Assembly: GCF_963576545.1 (NCBI RefSeq)
Contig: NC_083642.1
Coordinates: 1,792,005-1,856,004 of the forward strand
Reading direction: 5' to 3'
Length of the DNA: 64,000 nt
From: Limanda limanda
Lineage: Eukaryota; Chordata; Actinopteri; Pleuronectiformes; Pleuronectidae
The position numbers were made by a program, and so were the translations under genes. Position 1 is the first letter of the stretch, and every line of letters starts with the position of its first letter. Below are positions 51,301 to 61,800 of this stretch, piece after piece. The notes beneath the pieces were generated by a model, which was not told the DNA's origin, did no database searches, and saw only the letters and a program-made list of their open reading frames with translations.

Positions 51301-52800
51301 TTCATAATCACAATCAAAGCTTCAACCCTCTTTGGTATTTAAGTGTAGGAACTTTGCATTATTGATTTATTAACAGAGTTTTAGTGTAGTTTTAAAATGT
51401 TAATGATATAGTTGTAAGCAACTGAAACGCTTCCACAGTTTTATAGATTTTGCCAATAGAATTAATTCAGTTTTATTTAAACAAACTTAATTGAATTAAT
51501 TAATAAGTTAAGTTCAAGTTCTTTGCTGAAGTTGTAAATAAACAATGTTCATTTTTCTGTGTGTTCTGGGTTTTCTCCAGGTTCTTCTTCCTCTCACAGT
51601 CCAAACACACTCAGGTTAATTGTAGATTTAAGTTTTCTTGTAGGTGTGAATGTTAGTTTAAATGTGTGTCTCTATACGTCAGCCCAGTGGTGGACTGGTG
51701 ACCCGTACTGGGAGTTCACCGCCTCTTGGATTGGCTCCAGCTCCCCCACCTCCCACAAAGGATAAGAGGTATAGATGATGTGTTTATTATTATAACAATA
51801 ATTATTATTTAATTGAACTGTTGCATCTTCATCCTGAGCAATGATTGGACCAACCTGATGCTTCCAAATGTCGAGGTTGAAAAACAGAGGTGAACTGCTC
51901 TTTGTCTCTGGATCAGTTCTTCTCTTCCTATCAGAATTGCTCAGATCCTAGAAATGTTTAAATCATGGTTTAAAAACATTACAAATATGATTCAATATAA
52001 TAAAATATGAAGGAAAGCTGTGAGTCTGGATTGTGGATTCACTTTTTATATGCAGGTTTTGTGATTGTACACAAACATACTTATATCCAACCAACCCAGA
52101 CTTTCATACGTACCTGGTTAAATAAGGGCACAAAGAATAAGCTCAATAAATTCATGCTGTTCAGTTTAGTGTCTCTTAAAATGAATACTTTGAAATAATT
52201 GTGCTGAGAATTCCACAGTTTCACTCCGTTAACAGAAATAAACATCTGCTTAAAATGAAACATGTGATAATAAATCAGTCTAGGGCCAAAGAATATTTAC
52301 TTTTGATCTTTTAAGTACATTACAGTCAGATTCTACCATTTTAAATACAGAACTTTTACTTTATTGCAGAACTGTTGTATTTGTACTTAGTAAAGGATCT
52401 GTTCACTGTTAACTACTCACTTCACATACAGACAGATACTGCCATCTTGTGGTCATCTCTATAGTGTAAAGTGGGTTTAGAGACATGTCTGTTTCCTTCC
52501 CTGGAACAAAGTGAATCAGTGATACCTGTCTCCAGCTTCAGTTTCCGCCCTGAGCTGAAAGGTCACGAGGTCGCTCAGTGGAACCTAATGGATCCTGAAT
52601 GATGCGTTGCCCTTTGATCACATCACTCCACTCAATGGTGCAAATTAAGCCCGTGATTAATAAAAGATTAAAAAATCCACACTGAGCGGCAGGCGTTGTG
52701 AGGCTTCAAAAATCGATTTCTGTCAAATTGAGGAAAATAAGGGAGGGAAATAAAAGTGTAATTACTCAAATCGTTCAGAAACTGGGACCGAACGAAGCCT
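51300..52800. other. AT-rich intergenic DNA, no gene seen
   Basis: A short fragment at 51560-51770 (gttttctccaggttcttctt, cccagtggtggactggtgac, gcctcttggattggctccagctccc) resembles the same class of old dispersed repeat as 46300-47375. The rest is AT-rich without repeats that I recognise. Confidence 0.4.
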
Positions 52801-52810
52801 CTGGGTATAA

Positions 52811-52908
52811 AAACACACACACACGCACAGGAACACACACACACAGGAACACACACACACAAGAACACACACACACAGGAACACACACACACAGGAACAC
52901 ACACAGGG
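52811..52908. repeat. CA-rich minisatellite with ggaa spacers
   Basis: About five units of 16-18 bp reading acacacacacaggaac, derived from a CA repeat with regular ggaac interruptions. Confidence 0.85.
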
Positions 52909-53384
52909 TTTCTACAGCCATTGGCCTGTCAGTGCCCTCGCCTCCTGGCTCCAGACAGGCAATGAGTTCCAGATTAGATCAAACTCCAGGTTGCCCATTT
53001 CAATTCCAAAAGCAGCCATACGGCACTTTGTTACCATGACGACCCTGGCAGCCCGGTCTGCTGTCTGCGGGAATAAAAACAGACGGAGGTGGAGGTTCAG
53101 CTCAGGACTTGTTGAGATGACGGCGGCCAGGAGACAATCAGAAGAGGCTCCTTGATTACACCACGGTCATTAGGAGGAGTTGGCACTGACCCTTAATCAG
53201 ACTGGGATGATACAGCAACAAGCTGAAGAGTGTGTGTCCTCACGTGCACACGGACGCCACAGTGTGTCGTGCCTGAGGTCAAACAGGTGCAGCGACAGTG
53301 GGGAGGATGGGGGGGTGTTCCCTGAGAGACCACATGACTCAAAAGAAATGGGATGTGACCGGGAACAGGTCAAAAACAACAAGA

Positions 53385-54290
53385 AACACATGCAGGACGA
53401 CCACAAGGAGATGAGAAATGACTCAAACGAGATGCGTGACAACTGCAAAGAGACAAAACAAGGACTTAAAGACAAATTTACCACAAAGAGACACAAAATG
53501 AGCACAAACAGATGCACAATGACTAAATAGAGAAACAAAATATTGCCAAATAGATGCAAAACAACAAAAAACGAGATGGAAAACAATCTTACCGAATAAA
53601 ATTACGACAAAGATACACAGAACCATCACTAAAAGATGCAGAACAACAACATAGAGACACAAAACCAACACAAACAGATGCAATATGAAGAAAAAGAGAC
53701 ACAAAATGACCACAAGAGACAAAACAAACACAAAATTATAAACCAAGACACAACAAACGACCACAGAGATGCTAAACAACTTAAAAGAGATGCAGAACAA
53801 CCACAAAGATACACACAAATAACTATAAACCATCACTAAAAGATGCAAAACAACAACGTAGAGACACAAAACCAACACAAACAGATGCAATATGAAGAAA
53901 AAGAGACACAAAATGACCACAAGAGACAAAACAAACACAAAATTACGAACCAAGACCCAAAAAACGACCACAGAGACGCAAAACAACTTAAAAGAGATGC
54001 AGAATAACCACACAGATACACACAAAAAACTATAAAGCTCAACAAAACCAACACAAACAGATGCAATATGAAGAAAAAGAGACACAAAATGACCACAAGA
54101 GACAAAACAAACACAAAATTACGAACCAAGACACCAAAAACAACCACAGAGATGCTAAACAACTTAAAAGAGATGCAGAACAACCACACAGATACACACA
54201 AAAAACTATAGAGCTCAACTAAACAACAACAAAGAGATGCCAAATGACCACAGAGATGCAAAACCACGAACAGGAGATGCACATTTTTCA
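53385..54290. repeat. A/C-rich imperfect tandem repeat
   Basis: Short words such as acaaagagatgcaaaacaac repeat throughout, and a higher-order unit is visible: aaaaccaacacaaacagatg occurs near 53661, 53868 and 54044 (207 and 176 bp apart). The plus strand is almost free of T-rich words, which keeps the minus strand open for up to 220 codons; that frame encodes a periodic F/L/V/S-rich sequence and is judged noncoding. Confidence 0.85.
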
Positions 54291-54648
54291 TTTAAGGTTG
54301 TTTATTTTGTGTTAATTTATTACATTGAATAAACGATACACACAGAGTTTATAAGTCCCAACAACCAAGGCTTTAATATTTTACACACTTAACGTTCCTT
54401 CTTCTTTCTTTAAAACTTTACCTCCGTCTGGCTCCAGAACCTTTCTGAACCCTCGTCTGTGCTGAAGGGTCACGCGTTGTCGGTCTGTGTGATTGTGTGT
54501 CGGTCTGTGTGTGTGTGATTGTGTGTGTGTGTGTAATCCAACCCTCATGTTTTCTGCAGCGAGAACAACCTTCAGCCGCTCGCACACATCACAGCCTCAC
54601 AATGTCTGTACCAGTAACAACAAAGTGTTATTGAATAATTCCAACAGT

Positions 54649-54650
<2 letters not shown>

Positions 54651-54701
<51 letters not shown>

Positions 54702-54712
54702 TGTGTGTGTGT
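54651..54712. repeat. (GT)n microsatellite
   Basis: GT dinucleotide array with one ct interruption, about 1.1 kb upstream of the olfml3 start codon. Confidence 0.95.
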
Positions 54713-54779
54713 TACATGCTGGAACCAATAAGTCGGATCAACTGTGGGGACCATTGAAGCCATAAATGTCTGACTCTTG

Positions 54780-55800
54780 TTTAATGGAGTAAATGCAACG
54801 CTGCAAATGTTTTTCTTCTCTACTTCTAGTTTAACAGTTTTGTGTTTTCCTCAGATTACTTTAGAAACTGGATCTTAGTTCTGCTGACACAGTTTGTGTT
54901 TCATCACTAAACTTCTTTTCCTCTACAAGTATCGCTGGCGTCCTCCTCGACTCTCTTTATGTGTATTTGCCCCTGAACGCTTTGGTTCTGTTCACATTAT
55001 AAACACATTAAAACACAACACAGAACAGGAGGAATGTTGTTGTCTGCTGCTCTTTAAGCGGTTTAATAGTATGAATTACATTTTAAGTGCGTCCACAGTG
55101 GAATATTCTTTTAAATGCCATTATTTAGCTGTAAAAACACTAATTTCCTTATATTATAACAATACAGGCTTTCTATTGTCTTCTAAAACCTTTCCTGTCT
55201 AATCCTCATGTCCTGGTTTCATGTTGACTTTGTCCTTTTTGTTTCAGGGACTTCATTTGAATTACAGCCTCTTATTTAACTCTGTATCCACACCAATGTT
55301 TATTAATGTGCACTGATAAATAAGCTCATAAATAAATGATTGCAGGCTGAAATGCAACTGATTGCATTTCATCGGGAAGCTGCACATGATGGCAGAACTG
55401 TAACAGTGTATGGATGGATTGATGTATAAAAACACTGCACTCTTATTTTAACTGTAAGTGTAGAGCCTAGAAACAAGCGTCACCAGAACCTGAGTCCTGG
55501 GTTGTGTGTGTCCGTGTTGTGTTGGAATCCCTGCTGAGACAAACACACGTGCACACACTTCCTGGAGCACATTCAGTCACTTTTTTTTATTTTTTTTCCC
55601 GGGGACAGCGAGGGGTAAGAGGCTCCTCCCTGAGAGTTTGTGAAAACATTCCAGCAAAGTGAGAGCGGTCAAAGAATTGGGGAAACTCTGAGCGGCCTCC
55701 TGCTCTCTCCGTCCCTCGCTCCTCTCCACACGTGAAGGCTGAGCTTCGTTCCGGTGTCGCTGGCTCGTGTGAAACTCTGGACTCACAAAGGAAACTCACA
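54780..55800 (+). promoter_or_regulatory. olfml3: Upstream region and probable promoter / 5' UTR of olfml3
   Basis: The 200 bp before the start codon are GC-richer than the AT-rich stretch before them. An ACATTCCA word (TEAD-type MCAT) lies at 55646-55653 and a TCAAAG word at 55669-55674. No TATA box is clear and the transcription start is not fixed. The farther part (54780-55570) holds nothing recognisable. Confidence 0.4.
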
Positions 55801-58800
55801 ATGAGGCCGGTGTTGCTGCTGCTGGTTTCCACAGCCTGGACCATGACAGCAGCTCAGCACTACTACCCGGGGCTGATGGATTATCTGGAGAACAGGTTGT
55901 TGGCGATTGAGGTAAGAAGCATCTCCTCCTTCCAACCACTCGTCCATAAAATGATGTTTTAATGCACAAAGTGGCAGAAAACCTTCCCTCCTAAGTAGGA
56001 CATTAGAAATAGAAGTTCATATTTTTCCAGTTCCTGATGGCCGCCGCCTCCTCCTTTGATTTGAATTTAATGTCTTAACTAATGCGGGCCAATTAATGCA
56101 ATGTGTGCCCAGCTCATCAACTTGGCAAGGGGCCTCTGGCGGGATCTCAGCTGGTGCATGCTCCTCTCCTCCTGCGACACGCAACATTATAATTCCTTCA
56201 GCATGTACGACAATGACACGCAGAGTAATGAGAACAAGTGCAACCTCTGCTGCCGTGGCATCGAACATCCCGGAGGACGAATGGAAAGGTGTCTTCTGCA
56301 AAGGGGGAACAAATCTGTTTTTGCAACAAAGAGCCTCAGGGACGGAGCGGAGTTTTGGTTTTGTCGTTGAGTTGTAAAGTTGTGTATGTGTGTGTGTATG
56401 TGTGTCAGGGGAACACTTCTTTGTCGGTCTTGAGGTGAGAGTGTCGTTATTTGGAAGAGGATTAAAACACGTCTGCTTTCCTCTCGGGGTCAATCCACTG
56501 AACTCTAATTCAAAGAGTTCCTTCCTTTTTCATCAAGTGTGCGGCCGTGGAGCAAAAAACGACAAATCATCGAGCTGTAATCCGCATGAAATGAAATGTC
56601 TATTTACGGCTGAATCCCCCCCCGCGGCTTCCCTCCGGTCTCCATTCCAATATGCACTGATACGAGCACGGGCAATTCATCAGCGAGTTTTTCATTGAAC
56701 TCACTTTTCCATTTGACCGCGGGCCTGCGAGCGAGCGTGGGGGGGGGATGACAGCGAGGCGGAGGAGCAGCCGTCAGTTATTACATCTTACTTTGAATTA
56801 TTCACCTGTCAGTCACGACGATGAGGAAACACACAGCGCTGTCCAGTGGTCGCTGATGATGCTTGGATTCAAACGGACGCTTTTTTACCATCTGGAGTTT
56901 GTGGCGTTGGGAACAGGAAGCAGCGCCGAGGCCCGGCGGTGCTTTGAGACGACAACACGCTAACGTCAGCGTGAACACGCTCATCCTTATGAGAACGCCA
57001 GCAGGTCGAGGTTCGGTGCGTTTAATGCAACATCTGCAGGATTTGCAAGAAGCAGGAAAAAACACGAGCGGTGATTACAAACCGGTTTGCTGTGGTTGTC
57101 TCCCCCCGAGGAGGTTTGTGTTTACAACCTTGGACGTTTTGTGTGGTTTTATGCAAGATTACACAATAATTAGTTGAATGAAACCATGAAACTTGGTGGT
57201 AGGATTTGGAAAAACAATCACATGTTGGAGCAGATCTGAATCAGGGGGAAGATCCAGGAATTTTCTTTACTTTTCAACATTTTACCCGTTAACCGAGGAA
57301 ATTATATATGGATCTTGATGAAATTGGCATATTTAGGATATTGATATCTATGAGTGTGTGAGGATTGGTGCAGCTAGATTGAATCTAGTGGGTCGGTTGG
57401 GCATTATAACGCTAACAGGCTAATAAGTATATTTTGATACATATATATACATAACTAGATACAAACAATATATAACCCGTCGTCTTCTATTAAGATTGTT
57501 CTGGATTAAGAAGTTTAGATTCATTTACCACTCGGATGTTTAACATTATGGTTTAAATGAACTGGTAACTTTCATGTTCACCATTTTATTTTATCATGAT
57601 TTTTTCACATTCTTTTTATTTTTATCAGGCCGAGGGGAATGTTGGTGCAGATGTGATCTTTTCAACATTTTCCCCGTTAACCAAGGAAATTATATATGGA
57701 TCTTGATGAAATTGGCATATTTAGGGTATCGATATCTATGAGTGTGTGAGGATTGGTGCAGCTTGATTGAATCTAGTGGGTCGGTTGGGTTATATAATGC
57801 TAACAGTGCTAACAGTCCTTATTAGTATATTCGGATACGTATATACATAACTATATACAAACAGTTTATAACCCGTCGTCTTCTATTAAGATTGTGCTTG
57901 ATTAAGAAGTTTAGGTCAATTTCCCACTCGTCTGTTTAACATTATGATTTAAATGAACTGGTAACTTTCATGTTTACCATCTTATTTTCAATGATTTTTA
58001 CATATTCTTTGTATTATTATCAGGCCGAGGGGAATGTTGGTGCAGATGTGATCTTTTCAACATTTTCCCCGTTAACCCAAGAAATTATATATGGATCTTG
58101 ATGAAATTTGCATATTTTGGGGTATTGATATCTATGAGTGTGTGAGGATTGGTGCAGCTAGATTAAATCTAGTGGGTTGGTTGGGCATTATAACGCTTAC
58201 AGTCTAATAAGTATATTTTGATACATATATATAACATAACTATTACAAACGGTATATATCCGTCGTCTTCTATTAAGATTGTTCTGGATTAAGAAGTTTA
58301 GATTAATTTACCACTCGGCTGTTTAACATTATGATTTAAATGAACTGAAGCAGGGTAACTATCATGTTTACCATCTTATTTTCAATGATTTTTACATATT
58401 CTTTTTATTATTATCAGGCCGAGGGGAATGTTGGTGCAGATGTGATCTTTTCATCATTTTCCCCGTTAACCAAGGAAATTATATATGGATCTTGATGAAA
58501 TTGGCATATTTAGGGTATCGATATCTATGAGGATTGGTGCAGCTTGATTGAATCTAGTGGGTCGGTTGGGCATTATAACGCTAACAGTCCTTATTAGTAT
58601 ATTTTGATACATATATATACATAACTAGATACAAACAGTATATAATCCGTCGTCTTCTATTAAGATTGTTCTGGATTAAGAAGTTTAGATTCATTTCCCA
58701 CTCGGCTGTTTAACATTATGGTTTAAATGAACTGAAGCAGGGTAACTATCATGTTCACCATCTTATTTTATCATGATTTTTCACATTCTTTTTATTATTA

Positions 58801-61800
58801 TCAGGCCGTGGGGAATGTTGGTGTAGATGTGATCTTTTTAACATTTTCCCCGTTAACCAAGGAAATTATATATGGATATTGATGAAATTGGCATATTTAG
58901 GATATTGATATCTATGAGTGTGTGAGGATTGGTACAGCTAGATTGAATCTAGTGGGTTGGTTGGGCATTATAACGCTAACAGTCTAATAAGTATATTCTG
59001 ATACATACATATATATACATAACTAGATACAAACAGTATATAACCCGTCGTCTTCTATTAAGATTGTTCTGGATTAAGAAGTTTAGATTAATTTCCCACT
59101 CGGATGTTTAACATTATGGTTTAAATGAACTGAAGCAGGGTAACTATCATGTTTACCATCTTATTTTCAATGATTTTTTCACATTCTTTTTATTATTATC
59201 AGGCCGAGGGGAATGTTGGTGCAGATGTGATCTTTTCAACATTTTCCCCATTAACCAAGGAAATTATATATGGATCTTGATGAAATTGGCATATTTAGGG
59301 TATTGATATCTATGAGTGTGTGAGGATTGGTGCAGCTTGATTGAATTTAGGGGGTCGTTTGGGCATTATAACACTAACAGTCTAATAAGTATATTTTGAT
59401 ACATATATATACATAACTAGATACAAACAATATATAACCCGTCGTCTTCTATTAAGATTGTTCTGGATTAAGAAGTTTAGGTTTATTACCCACTCGGATG
59501 TTTAACATTATGGTTTAAATGAACTGGTAACTTTCATGTTTACCATCTTATTTTCAAGGATTTTTTCATATTCTTTTTATTATTATCAGGCCGAGGGGAA
59601 TGTTGGTGCAGATGTGATCTTTTCAACATTTTCCCCGTTAACCAAGGAAATTATATATGGATATTGATGAAATTGGCATATTTAGGATATTGATATCTAT
59701 GAGTGTGTGAGGATTGGTGCAGCTAGATTGAATCTAGTGGGTCGGTTGGGCATTATAACGCTAACAGTCTAATAAGTATATTTTGATACATATATATACA
59801 TAACTAGATACAAACAGTATATAACCCGTCGTCTTCTATTAAGATTGTTCTGGATTAAGAAGTTTAGATTCATTTACCACTCGGCTGTTTAACATTATGG
59901 TTTAAATGAACTGGTAACTTTCATGTTCACCATCTTATTTTCAATGATTTTTACATATTCTTTTTATTATTATCAGGCCGAGGGGAATGTTGGTGCAGAT
60001 GTGATCTTTTCAACATTTTCCCCGTTAACCAAGGAAATTATATATGGATCTTGATGAAATTGGCATATTTAGGGTATTGATATCTATGAGTGTGTGAGGA
60101 TTGGTGCAGCTTGATTGAATCTAGTTGGGTTATATAATGCTAACAGTGCTAACAGTCCTTATTAGTATATTCTGATACATATATATACATAACTACATAC
60201 AAACAGTATATAACCCGTCGTCTTCTATTAAGATTGTGCTTGATTAAGAAGTTTAGATTAATTTCCCACTCGGATGTTTAACATTATGATTTAAATGAAC
60301 TGACACAGGAATAATTTTTTCATATCCTTTGTATTATTATCAGACTGAGGGGAATGTTGTCACTTTTGCAGATATTGTGTTGCTACTCAAATTTTAATGT
60401 TGACCTTACTGTGCAGACTGTACAATATTGTTAGGTATCATCAGCCGTAATAAGCTATTAAAACACAATCTCCCTGTTCTCCACTGATTTTCCTCATTTC
60501 GGTCGTAATCATACTTTATATATAAAAACTCATCAGTGTGATTGTAAAGTCGCCCCCCCCACCCCCCCTCCTGTTACCTAGAAAACCGATGTAACTGTAG
60601 AAGATTCTTCTTCCTTCTGTCTCTGCACCATTTTCCTATGAGCTCATATCATAATATTCTATCAAAACTATGTTTCTTCCACAAACCTCAACCTTGACAG
60701 ACCAAAGGAATCATTAGAAATCCTCCTCAGGGATCTGAGAATATCTGCACAGGATTTCATGGCCATGTGTTGAATAGTGAATGAGATATTAGAGTGTGGG
60801 CCAACAGACTGCCCCCCCCCTGCAGCCATCAAGGGGCTGAAAGGCTCAACAAAGTAAATACACTGTTGTTCCTACAGTAAGAACCAGACAGATCCCATCC
60901 TGCAGTGGGTTACAACACTTGTTTTTTTGCTCTTCCCAGGACCGGATGCAGTTTTGGCACGACCAGTCCCACCGGTACCACACCGAGCTGCAGGACTTCA
61001 AGAAGCTAACCTCCGAGGCCGTGGACGGGCTGAGCAGCGAGCACGGCTCCCTGTTCAAAGACCTGGAAGGAGCCGGGGTCCGGGTGGAGCGGGTGGAGCG
61101 GGAGATGGACTACGTGGAGGCGCAGACTTCGCCTCGGGCCTGTGCCAGACCGGCAGAGAAGGTGGTGGAGCAGGGGGTGTGGGGGCTGGAGGAGAGCCGA
61201 GGAGAGGAGGAGGAGGAGGAGGAGGAGGAGGAGGACTGGGTGGAGCTGCACTCCAGAGTCTCTGGTGAGCTGCAGGGGAAAACACAAACCCACTTCAACT
61301 GCTTTTCATCCTTTCATTCCCAGCCCACCCTGGAGGTTCGGTAGCACACAAGCCTCAGAGTCTCAGTTTGTGAACCACACCAGCACCGTCTGCTGGGACG
61401 CTGTCTAGGAAAAACCACGCCGCTGGAAAAATGGGGGAACAAACACAACGTTGTTACGAGTCCGTGGACGGTCACGTTTTCCAGGAGAAATGTGTCTCAT
61501 TGGTGCGACTCAGCAAAGCTAAACTCACCAGAAAAACGGTTTCTGCTGTCTGAGCACAGTGTTCGTCTTTATAATCTCCACGTCCAGAACGTGAGCCGCT
61601 GCAGAAGCAGTGCAGAAGTACAAGTGCAGCATTTACTCAGGTAACACATGGATTTATCACCCAATTAGAGCACGAAGCGGAAAGTCGTGGAATCAGATTT
61701 TTAATTCCATGAGACACATCAACCCTGAGTGTGGCACATTAAGCATCAGATCCGTAATGTTTCACCTAATTGGTTCCAGAAGCTAAACGGCTGATGTTAG

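Noticed and set aside
53423..54085. 220-codon minus-strand frame, hydrophobic and periodic
   Set aside because: It mirrors the A/C-rich tandem repeat; composition is almost only F, L, V, S, C, I and repeats with the DNA period.
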